The notes under the pieces were generated by a model, which did no database searches, was not told the DNA's origin, and saw nothing but the letters and a program-made list of their open reading frames with translations. Positions 24,601 through 34,333 of a stretch of 64,000 nt of DNA are shown here, piece after piece. Position 1 is the first letter of the stretch, and the number at the start of each line of letters is the position of its first letter. This DNA comes from Fragilariopsis cylindrus CCMP1102 (lineage: Eukaryota; Bacillariophyta; Bacillariophyceae; Bacillariales; Bacillariaceae), in assembly GCA_900095095.1 (NCBI GenBank), contig FMBT01000446.1, positions 1-64,000 of the forward strand, read 5' to 3'. The position numbers and the translations under genes are program-made.

Positions 24601-24782
24601 GTAGGTTTAACGAACAAATAAAGTTCGTGTCCGATCAGGACAGCCCAGGCAACAACGTCATTCCACAACCGATGCAATAAAATAGGAAATGAAGAAAGGA
24701 TTGCGGGGAAAATTTCTTTAACGTAAAAGTCATATACCGAATCGGGATCCACATCTGGTTTTGATTTTGTTCCACTGTCCAT
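21635..24782 (-). CDS. Patatin-like triacylglycerol lipase (SDP1/TGL type) with EF hand
   Basis: Hydrolyses storage triacylglycerol at lipid droplets. Exons 23750-24782, 23060-23625, 22660-22925 and 21544-free final exon 21635-22544 join in frame to 924 residues. Intron donors are GTGAGT, GTAAGT and GTGTGT. N-terminus: one EF hand (DTNQDGHISPNEL, about residue 140) and two hydrophobic segments (LLLVIAVLSVMPG, then WPILIVIYMLINVEFIVYVVI). Next is DUF3336 (SYEEWYKYAAELD...NWPLIKQLVKDM...LQQCTRKNVGGIMNE). The patatin core has the glycine loop (ALCLSGGS-MMGLYHLGH), nucleophile elbow SGCSAGS, YGDMTFEEAYQKTGRIL, and the Asp of the dyad in YYDGSIRHDIP followed by FFVACQCNPHIVPF. Each of these is restored by the chosen splices. 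The N-terminal EF hand is not typical of plant SDP1 and suggests calcium control of lipid breakdown (inference). Confidence 0.92.
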
Positions 24783-25157
24783 CTTTTGTGTGGGCTGGGC
24801 TGCTACGAATTGAATAGAATAATTCCGAAGCGAATGCTTTTTGTTATGAATGCGGGGTACGTATTGTGGTAAAACAAGGTATTTGTACGGTCACTGCACA
24901 ATTAATAGTATCTATAACAGGAAGGTGACTGGTGCGTTTATTCATCTGTGTATTCAATAAGCTAATAGTAGGGCTTGTCTTGACTTTTTAATAGTTGTGA
25001 GTAGTTCACGTCATCAATCCGAAGTAGATCTTCTTTGTTGCTCTCTGATAGTAAAAATGGGATTGTGTTAAAAAAAAATTGTAATGATAAAGAAATTTTA
25101 CCATAATACTGTATGGAATGTGTCAGTCATTTCAGGTATTCAGTAGTACTAGTCCAT
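24783..25157. other. Intergenic, 375 bp
   Basis: Upstream region of the TAG lipase, ending at the retrotransposon insertion site. No gene is visible. Confidence 0.6.
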
Positions 25158-25162
25158 ACAGT

Positions 25163-25283
25163 ACTGAAATAATGGGAGTGTTGACGGACAGACCACTGTA
25201 GAATATTAACCACGTAATCTAAATCATTAATTTGAAATATTATTCACTAACTAGTAGAACGACCATGTCGTACTATTTTCAGT
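25163..25283 (+). repeat. 5' LTR of the Copia element
   Basis: 121 bp, running ACTGAAA to TTTCAGT, with the usual TG...CA just inside. Identical to the 3' LTR over its full length. Unusually short for an LTR. Confidence 0.95.
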
Positions 25284-26373
25284 TTATCAGACCCATATAG
25301 TACTCTAACCATGCTAAGATTGCATAGGTAGTCTCTAATAAGGATGATGTATGCTTTGATTGATCATTTTGACCAACAAACGGATGAGATAATTCATTTT
25401 GAATGAATTCCGTAAAAGCGAGTCGTATCGATTTTGCGACAAAATATAAACAGTATATTCACGATAAAGTGATGATACTACACCAACACCAACCATATGA
25501 ATCGAACCGCATTCATGGTGTTGTGCTAAGGCTATATCTAATAGCTAAATACAATAACAAGGTTCTGCTTCGAAACCAGATCCCATGGTCATAATTAAAA
25601 GACAAAGTATTTTGAAAATCAATCTAAAATAGAGCTAAAATAGACTCAATTTAAGCACTATCTTATACTTTAGTGACAGGCTTGCGCTCCAATCGTTCAA
25701 GTCATACACAGAGCCCAATACAAACCAAAAGGGCATATCAATGAAAAATTCACTCGTAAGCCATACTTACTGATGTGTATCAACAAACAGTAACCTCAAC
25801 TGACAAAATTAAGTCGCGTCTAGGGAAAATTTGATCACTCCTAAGCGTATTGAAGTTCAAAAATAGAATAGAAATCAAAGATACCACTTGATGTTACGCG
25901 TAATTGAAGTCATGATTTAATTTCGCGGGACTTCTAAGGGGTGGAATGTGGCAGGCGCGTACTAGCTTGTACTCCACAGGACGAAAATTTCAATATTCAT
26001 GTATGTGCCCTGATACTAACCTGCGAATTGATACAGCTGAAAATCAATCCCGATTAATCATTCGCGCGTTGGGCACTATTAACACACTAACACTCCTAAT
26101 AATTGAGTGACTCCGTCCAAAACTAACGAAAAATACAATGAATTTACTTAGGCTGAAAACTGTGCTGTAGAATTCTACAGCATTTGTACTAAGTAAATTA
26201 GAGCGAAAAACGAGAAAGCGAAATAACTGAAAATACAACCCAAAATAAAGGTCCATTTTTCTTCACTTTTCTTCACTCACTTTTCGAAACTTGTGGATAA
26301 ACAAACACGTAATAAGTTTTGTAGAAGATATTAAACTACAAGTTAGTTTTAATAATAACCATTAAACAACACA

Positions 26374-27984
26374 ATGGACAATGCAGCAATGAGGGGCCTA
26401 TTCGGTCGGCTTGGCTTATCACCCCAAGCAGCACACTTCATGGTGCATGATCAATCGATCAATAGTTTAACTATACTAAAACGACTAACTGATGACTCTA
26501 TTAAGGAGTTATGTCGTGTCTGTCGCAAGCCTGGTGGGATGATAGTTCATCCTAACGCAGGAGCCCCAGTCGCAGGTGGTGCAGCTGGTGCAGTTTACCC
26601 AGCTATGTATCCAAATCCTGGAATTGCTATTGCAGCTTTACATGCTGACAATATTAAGCTAGCCTCATTCTATATTCGCACATGTGCGAATGAATCTAGA
26701 ACGTGTGCCTTTGCTGATGTTACCCTTGGTAGCATCGAGACTATGCGAGACTATAAGATAGAAATCGAAGCACAAGTCAACTTAAAGATTTCCGAAGCAC
26801 CTAAGATCAATGCGAACAAAGTATTTGAATTCTTTACAGAGTTTGGCGAGTTCACACTTGATATGGTGGGTAGTGTATCGAAAATTCCTCTCTCTTATGT
26901 CTATCGTGAGAATGAAGGACCACTACCTGAGGCGTTGGAGCCCACTTTTGGAACTGTCGGAAGTACGTTCGCGTCATTCAACCATGAACTGGTTGCGCGT
27001 GCACCAATCTTCCTTCCTGGAACAACGACATACACCCATTACTACACGCTCGATCGTGTTGTTATTTGGAAGATTTTGTATGAGATTTGCTATGGTACTC
27101 CGTACTATACGTACATCAAAGCTCATCAGCAGTCACGAGATGGTCGTGCTGCCTACTTTGCATTATATACAGCATTGTTAGGAACCCAAGCCGTTGCGAA
27201 TTATGCATCAAAGGCTGAAAATAAGTTACAAACTATGACACTTGACGGTGGCAGTAAGCGTAACTGGGGATTCGAGAAATATGTCTTAGCTCATATGGAT
27301 CAACATACCATACTTGAGCATCTTAAGGTTATGAGCAATCATAGAGGCATCGATGAAACATCGAAGATCCGTCTCTTTAGTCTTGGAATTACTGATCCCG
27401 GCTTGGATACAGTAAAGGCTACAGTAAGTGCAAATCCCGCACTAGACACTTTCGATAAGGTTGTTGGTACATACCGCACTTTCATTGAGTCAAAGAAACA
27501 ACATACTAAAGAACAAAAGAGTAATGTTAATGTTTCTTCTGCAACCTCCTCTCGCAATGGCGGAGGTAATCGCACGCGTCAAGGAGACAAAACTGGTGGT
27601 GAAGAGGATGGATATGATCCCTCAGCCAATTATGATTCTTCTAAGATCGATAATGGTAGGTATTATACCACCGTCGAATGGAATGGTTTGAAAAAGAACC
27701 AACGCAACTACTTGCGTAAGAATAGTAGACGCAATACCAAAAAGGGTAGCCCACACAAGGCAAATGTCAGCCAAGTTAAAACTGCTGTCATGAAAAATAA
27801 GAAGACTCTTAGCAAAATGAAGTCTAAAATCGAACAACTAGTTTCAGAATCTGCTATGGTTGAGCATTTATCTGATACTGACGACGATATGTTGATTGAT
27901 GACACCGATTCAGATGATGGACCGGTGAAGAAGAAGAAATCTAAGAAATCATCAAGCCTCAAAGTACCTCGTAAGAAACGCTGA
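26374..27984 (+). CDS. Gag-like protein of the Copia element
   Basis: 536 residues in one open frame. Resembles the gag region of diatom CoDi elements: an N-terminal helical part, a central conserved domain around NIKLASFYIRTCANES, and a basic, Lys-rich C-terminus (KKKKSKKSSS). No CCHC zinc knuckle is visible. Closely followed by pol. Confidence 0.85.
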   Translation: MDNAAMRGLFGRLGLSPQAAHFMVHDQSINSLTILKRLTDDSIKELCRVCRKPGGMIVHPNAGAPVAGGAAGAVYPAMYPNPGIAIAALHADNIKLASFYIRTCANESRTCAFADVTLGSIETMRDYKIEIEAQVNLKISEAPKINANKVFEFFTEFGEFTLDMVGSVSKIPLSYVYRENEGPLPEALEPTFGTVGSTFASFNHELVARAPIFLPGTTTYTHYYTLDRVVIWKILYEICYGTPYYTYIKAHQQSRDGRAAYFALYTALLGTQAVANYASKAENKLQTMTLDGGSKRNWGFEKYVLAHMDQHTILEHLKVMSNHRGIDETSKIRLFSLGITDPGLDTVKATVSANPALDTFDKVVGTYRTFIESKKQHTKEQKSNVNVSSATSSRNGGGNRTRQGDKTGGEEDGYDPSANYDSSKIDNGRYYTTVEWNGLKKNQRNYLRKNSRRNTKKGSPHKANVSQVKTAVMKNKKTLSKMKSKIEQLVSESAMVEHLSDTDDDMLIDDTDSDDGPVKKKKSKKSSSLKVPRKKR

Positions 27985-27996
27985 GTCCGTTATCTT

Positions 27997-30900
27997 ATGC
28001 CTGTACATGTGACAATATCTTCTATAATGGATATTGAGGATGGAGAATCTTATATTGATCTCGATTCGCACGCCGACACATGTGTGTTAGGCTGTAATGC
28101 TTTAAAAGTAGAAACCCCATATCCGGAAAGAACAGCAATAGTATCTTTTGCTGATCCTTCCGTGGGGACTGTAACGACACCAATACTTAGTGGAGCATTT
28201 TTATATACACACTATACTGGTTCTCAATACATATTAGTAATACACCAAGCTATTTATCTAGAAAATATGAAACACTCCTTACTTTGTCCAATGCAAGTCC
28301 GTGAGAATGATATCATACTTAATGAACACCCAAAGAGTATGACTGAAAATCCGACTAGCGAAACACATGCAATGTCTGGAGTAACTGACACGAATGAACT
28401 ACTTCGAATACCACTTCTTATTAGAGGTGTGACGTCGACATTTCATGTTAGTAAACCAACGTTAAAACAATACGAATTATTGCCACGTTTAACCTTGACC
28501 AGTGCAGATCTCACTTGGGATCCACAGACAAAGGAATATGAACTGGCAGAAGCTGCAATGCTTGATAACTATGGCGAATTAAAAGAGCCAGGGGACAGAC
28601 CTGATAGATTTGTCATTAAATCGATAAGTGAAATCCCAATTACTACAAAACTTTCAGTAGCTGCATTGAATTCTCTATCAAGGAATGATCGCGCCACCTC
28701 TCAAGGTGAAGCAATACTTAACAGTATAGATCCTTTGTTAAATGAAGATGTATTTGCTGACCTATTAAAAGAAAATAGGAATCTTTCTGCTACTTCAACG
28801 TCAAATCGACAAGGCTTATCAGCCGAAAAGTTAGCATCCACATGGAAGATACCACTAAGACAAGCACAAAACACGCTGCGAGTCACAACACAAAGAGGTG
28901 TGAGGCATATCGCCAACCCTGCTATTAGCAGAAGGTTCAGAACAAACGATAGGATGTTACGGTATAGACGAATACCACATACTGTTTTCACTGACACACT
29001 TAAATCAACCGTCAAGTCTAAACGACAGAACCGATATGCTCAGATATACAGTACTGACTTCGGTTATACCCGCGCTTATCCAATTAGAAAGGAGGCAGAG
29101 GCACATCACACTTTATCTAAGTTCTTCAAAGACATAGGCGTCCCTGACGTCATGGTGATGGACGGAGCAAAAGCTCAAATACACGGTGACTTCAGACGTA
29201 AATGCACTGAAGCTGATTGTAAAACAAAGCAAACAGAACCATATACACCATTCTCTAATTCTGCGGAAGCAGCTATAAGAGAGGTAAAGAAATCGTCTGG
29301 AAGAAAGATGATGGAAACCCAATGTCCTAAGCGTATATGGGATGATTGTATTGAATTAGAATCATTCATTAAATCACATACTGCAGTAGACATTTGGCAA
29401 TTGGAAGGTCAAGTACCCCAAACACGTATGACAGGTCAAACAGCTGACATATCCCAATTCTTCGAATTAGGTTGGTATGATTGGTGCCTGTATCATGACT
29501 CAGCAATATCATTTCCTGAGGACAAATTAGTATTAGGTCGCTGGCTTGGACCATCTATCGATATTGGCCCTGCCATGACTGGTAAGATACTAAAAGAAAA
29601 TGGAAACACTCGACATGTGTCTACTTATAGACCATTGACAAAAGATGAGTACCATGATCCTGTGAAAATAGAACAGATGAAACAATATACAATCCAAATC
29701 CATGAGGCTCTAGGACCAGCTGCAAAAGAATCAGATTTCGAAGATGAATTTGAAGAATTTGTAACTCCTATTAATAAACCTTATAAGGATAAAGATACGA
29801 AACCCTTTGAAGTACAAGACAGGGATGAGTATCAGGACTTCGATGCATATATAGGTGCAGAAGTCCTACTCCCACATGAAGACTCGATGCGCACAGCTAG
29901 AGTTAGGGAAAGAAAAAGAGAAGCTGATGGCTCACTTAAGGGGACATCTCATATAGATGTTATGTTCGATACTAGAGCATACATTCTAGAATTCCCTGAT
30001 GGTGCTGAAGCTGAATATACTGCAAATATTATAGCAGAAAATATGTATGCACAGTGTAACGCTGATGGAGAACAATATCTATTGTTGAAATCAATCTGTG
30101 ATCACAAGAAAGATGCCATGCTGTCGAGAAGGCTGACGCCTACATAACAGTCAATAACCGAAAATCCCTACGCAAGACCACCAAAGGATGGCTCCTATGT
30201 GTAGAATGGAAGGATGGTACAACAACTTGGGAGAAGCTTGCTAACCTAAAGGAATCAAACCCTGTAGAGGTTGCAGAATATGCTTTATCAGTTGGTATAG
30301 ATGATGAACCTGCCTTCAAATGGTGGGTACCATATACTCTAAACAAAAGAGACCGTATAATACTAGCGGTTAATTCTCGATATCACAAGAGAACACACAA
30401 ATTTGGGTTCGAAATACCTAAGACAGTGCAAGATGCTTTCCTATTAGATGATCAAAATGATAATGATCTATGGGCTAAGGCAATAAAGAAAGAAATGGGT
30501 AAAGTGCGAATAGCATTTGATATAAAACCACATGGTGAAAAAGCGCCTGTTGGATTTACCCATATTGGATGCCATATTATCTTTGATGTTAAGATGGAGA
30601 ACTTCCAAAGAAAAGCTAGAATGGTAGGCAATGGTAATGAAACCGGAACCCCTGCTAGTTTAACATATGCCTCTGTTGTATCGCGAGAATCTGTAAGGAT
30701 TGCTTTAACAATAGCTGCATTAAATGGATTAGAGGTGAAAACTTCAGATATTGAAAATGCGTACCTAACTGCACCAACAACTGAGAAACTGTTTACAGTT
30801 CTTGGTGATGAATTTGGTGAAGATAAGGGCAAAGTAGGTGTTATCGTAAGAGCACTGTATGGCACTAAGAATGCTGGAGCAGCATTTAGGAATCATTTAG

Positions 30901-32135
30901 CAGATTGTATGCTCAATATGGGCTATGACTCTTGCAAAGCTGATCCTGACGTATGGCTCAAACAATGTATTAGACCTGATGGGACTAAATACTATGGCTA
31001 CATATTACTGTATGTCGATGACGCTCTGTGCATTAACCATGATGCCACGGCTGAATTAGATAAGTTAGATGACTTCTTTGTAATGAAACCAAACTCTATA
31101 GGAGACCCTGATATATATCTTGGTGGTAAGATTATGAAGTGTGAAGTCAACGAAGAAAATGATGAAAAAGAATACATTCCTGCATGGGGTATATCACCCA
31201 CCAAATATGTCAGTGAAGCTGTAACCAATGTAGATAACTACTTGGCGAAGAATATGAATGGGCGAAAACAACCCAAAAGAAATGCTACTAGTCCATTTGC
31301 TAATGGATATAGACCAGAACTGGACTTGAGCCCTGAGCTTGACCCGGTATTATGCTCCTACTATCAATCCCAAATAGGAATATTAAGGTGGATGGTAGAA
31401 CTAGGTAGAATTGATATAATAACTGAAGTTTCAGAACTCGCTTCTCAGTTGGCTATGCCACGAGAAGGTCACCTAGAAGCAGTATTTAGGATATTCTCAT
31501 ATCTAAAGTACAAGAAAAATAGTGTCATGATATTCGATCCCTCTTATCCAGAAATTGATCATGAGAACTTCCCCAAGAGAGATTGGAATAATTTCTATGG
31601 AGATGTTAAGGAAGAATTGCCACCACTGATGCCTAAACCTTTAGGACAGGAGGTGATACTGCGATTATTCTGTGATTCAGACTTTGCTGGAGATGGCAAT
31701 AGTCGAAGATCAAGAACTGGATTCTTTGTCTTCTTAAATGAGGCACCGATTCAGTGGTTCAGTAAGAAACAAACTAGAATCGAAAACTCAGTGTTTGGTG
31801 CTGAATTCATTGCTATGAAAACAGGACTGGACGTTACCAAAGGCATTAGATATAAGCTTCGTATGATGGGTATTCCAATCAAAGAACCTACATACATTTA
31901 TGGAGACAATATGTCTGTGATATATAATACATCAAAACCAGAATCAACTTTAAGAAAGAAAGCAAACTCAATCTGTTACCATTATATTCGAGAGAATGTG
32001 GCTGCAGATGAGTGTCGAACGGGCCATATCAGTACACATGAAAACTGTGCTGATATAGCAACTAAACCGTTGTCTTCTGGTGCTAAACGAGACCACCTTG
32101 TAGGTAAGGTGATCTATTTCTTTGCACCGGAATAG
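27997..32135 (+). mobile_element. Pol region of the Copia element (PR-IN-RT-RH)
   Basis: Order PR-IN-RT-RH defines Copia/Ty1. Protease motif DSHADTC near 28060. Integrase core from about 28970 (FTDTL, then STDFGYTRAYP, VMDGAKAQ, TEPYTPFSNSAEAAIREVKK). Reverse transcriptase with YVDDA near 31015. RNase H from about 31660 (FCDSDFAGD, FGAEFIAMK, YGDNMSVI, HISTHENCADIATKPL). The integrase wording closely follows diatom CoDi elements. About one break; otherwise complete. Confidence 0.9.
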
Positions 32136-32252
32136 TAAGTTATTTTTCTTACATGTAGTGAGTTATTTTTCTCGCATATTAACTAATCAAAGACCAATTA
32201 AGTGAGTAGAAATGCCCCATATTGTTCCATTTCCCACGACTTACTTGAGGGG

Positions 32253-32373
32253 ACTGAAATAATGGGAGTGTTGACGGACAGACCACTGTAGAATATTAAC
32301 CACGTAATCTAAATCATTAATTTGAAATATTATTCACTAACTAGTAGAACGACCATGTCGTACTATTTTCAGT
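32253..32373 (+). repeat. 3' LTR of the Copia element
   Basis: 121 bp, identical to the 5' LTR. Preceded by a short purine run (GAGGGG) that can serve as the polypurine tract, and followed by the target duplication ACAGT. Confidence 0.95.
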
Positions 32374-32665
32374 ACAGTACGGTACGGTATAGCATAAATA
32401 AATAAATGAAGCTCGTCATTGACACATCGGCGAACCCTTGACAAACCAATCATAAATGATCATTATTTAATAATTTTGATTTTTTTCTTACAAAATTTAT
32501 TACAGTTAATAATGTAGATCGAAATGATCAAAAGCCGCTGTATTTTTAATGCAAATGAATGAATCAATCAATCATTTGAATTCCTACTGTAGCTAGGTAA
32601 CGTTAGTTAGCAGACGACGGTTTAAATACAGGACGGACGGATCACCAAGAATAAGTAAAATAAAT

Positions 32666-33517
32666 ATGCTTCAACGATGCTGCTTTCCAAGTAGAAAAAT
32701 TCCTATAATATGTTCCCAATGGGATCAATGTTATCGTTACATAACCTCACAGCATCGCCTATTAGCGTTAAGATCGCAACAGCAACCACCGCCACGACGA
32801 TATTATTTCGCCTCGTACGGTGATCACCATGGGCAGTCTTCTTGTTCTAACACGCGGTTGTTATCTCGTTATCAGTCATCTCGTTATCAGTCATCATCAT
32901 CATCATCGTCATCCTCCAAACATCGCCCAGATCCATTTGCACGTCGACCGACCTCAGTGTGTGATCCATATGGTCAAGGTGGCAAACCATTGACGCTGGA
33001 AGAGGCGACAAAGTTGCTCCGTACGGTCGAACCAGAATGGAAAATCCTTATACATGAAGATGAGAATGGTAACGAGTACGATACTAAAATGGGAAATGGA
33101 ACAAAAAATACACCGTCAATATTAATAAACGGCGTTGACGATGACGGGGGAAACAATAACGACGACGGTGATGGGGGAAGCAAAGATAAGAATAATAATA
33201 ATTGCGATGAGAACAAGAACTTTGCTGTTGTTCCACCATTCGGTATAGGAAGAGATTTCTGGCACGATGATTACATACAAGCATCACAATTTATGGCCCA
33301 TGTTGCTGCAGTTGCTGAAATGAATGCACAGCATTTCCCGCACAAGATTATACTAGAACGAAAGATACATTCTCGGACGAAATCATGGAATGTTTGTACT
33401 CGTGTTATTTGCCGCACTCATGTACTACAGGGATTATCCCATCATGATTTTTATCTTGCAACATTGATCGATATAGAAATAGATCGACCTGAGGTACGAG
33501 GATTACTGAAAAAATAG
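32666..33517 (+). CDS. Pterin-4a-carbinolamine dehydratase-like protein, organellar
   Basis: Single exon, 283 residues. The N-terminal 90 residues are rich in Arg, Gln and Ser with almost no acids, as in a mitochondrial pre-sequence. A conserved segment CDPYGQGGKPLTLEEATKLL leads to EPEWKI, then an acidic/Asn-rich insert (about 140-185). The PCD fold follows: GIGRDFWHDDYIQASQFMAHVAAVAEMNAQHFPHKI, then VCTRVICRTHVLQGLSHHDFYLA. PCD enzymes recycle 4a-hydroxy-tetrahydropterin. The canonical H-H-P is H-F-P here, and spacing from the Glu is one residue longer, so dehydratase activity is uncertain; the TH...GLS..D block is intact. Confidence 0.8.
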   Translation: MLQRCCFPSRKIPIICSQWDQCYRYITSQHRLLALRSQQQPPPRRYYFASYGDHHGQSSCSNTRLLSRYQSSRYQSSSSSSSSSKHRPDPFARRPTSVCDPYGQGGKPLTLEEATKLLRTVEPEWKILIHEDENGNEYDTKMGNGTKNTPSILINGVDDDGGNNNDDGDGGSKDKNNNNCDENKNFAVVPPFGIGRDFWHDDYIQASQFMAHVAAVAEMNAQHFPHKIILERKIHSRTKSWNVCTRVICRTHVLQGLSHHDFYLATLIDIEIDRPEVRGLLKK

Positions 33518-34044
33518 ACTAGTACAGTATATAAAGTAATAGAAGAGAGGTTGTTCGATAGAAATAAGAAATAGGATAGGCTATATTTTATATGAATTGT
33601 ATGTTTGAAAGGTGACGTCTATTCAATAGTAGGGATACAAGTATCAGCAATTACATTAAACTGCCTTCATGCGAGTATCATCAATTACACACAACTGCAT
33701 ACATACTTTTAGAGAGTTAGAAAGTATTGTGTACAAAAGCATTTTAGATTGTACTGGTACTTCTCCTACTGTACCGTACCGTACTATATGTTAGCCTACC
33801 AAATCTGTGTAGAACAACTGATAACAGATAATGCTTCAATGAATGAGGACTGTTGCTGTTACAGGAGTGAAATGAGTAGAGGTTGTGACCCAATAGAGCT
33901 AGGAGTAGTAATAGTAATAGTAATACACCACCCAACAATAGTTTGCAGTGTACAGTAGTAGATACAAACTTAAAAACAATAATCTTAATTTAAGATGATA
34001 ATGTAAAAATCTTACAAACGAAGCAACAGAAAACGGTCAAAAGT
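33518..34044. other. Intergenic, 527 bp
   Basis: AT-rich spacer between the PCD-like gene and tRNA-Gln. No gene is visible. Confidence 0.6.
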
Positions 34045-34116
34045 TCTCTTATAGTGAAGTGGTTATCACTCTTGACTTTGAATCAAGCATCCTGCGTTCG
34101 AATCGCAGTAAGAGAA
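34045..34116 (+). tRNA. tRNA-Gln (anticodon TTG)
   Basis: 72 nt. Acceptor TCTCTTA pairs with TAAGAGA, discriminator A. D arm GTG...CAC; anticodon stem CTTGA/TCAAG with loop CTTTGAA, giving TTG; T arm CTGCG-TTCGAAT-CGCAG. No intron. Lies 217 bp upstream of the MSS51-C-like gene and is followed by a T-rich run that can terminate Pol III. Confidence 0.96.
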
Positions 34117-34333
34117 CATCCTCTTTTTGTCCTTTTTGTCTTTTTTGTCTTTTTTTCACGCGCAAACTTGTCTTCAAAACTATTTCGAATTTTAAGTTAC
34201 ACCATAGGTACATACTGAATACAATTACTGTAAGAGAATTAGAAGCGCAGAACTGGAATACAATTTGTACTACAGAAGTATATGTATGTATTGTACTACA
34301 GACTAAACTAAAAACCTTCATAATCGTACAGTA

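Larger units (their letters stand above)
25163..32373 (+). mobile_element. Copia/CoDi-type LTR retrotransposon
   Basis: About 7.2 kb, bounded by two identical 121-bp LTRs and a 5-bp target duplication ACAGT (25158-25162 and 32374-32378). Parts in order: 5' LTR, a leader of about 1.1 kb, gag-like gene, pol with protease, integrase, reverse transcriptase and RNase H in the Copia order, then 3' LTR. Protein motifs fit the diatom CoDi lineage. Identical LTRs point to a very recent insertion. The element looks nearly whole, with about one break in pol. It sits between the TAG lipase and a PCD-like gene and interrupts neither. Confidence 0.95.

Noticed and set aside
25403-25594. Short frame in the Copia leader as an extra gene
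   Set aside because: No start context, motif or composition signal; length is within chance.
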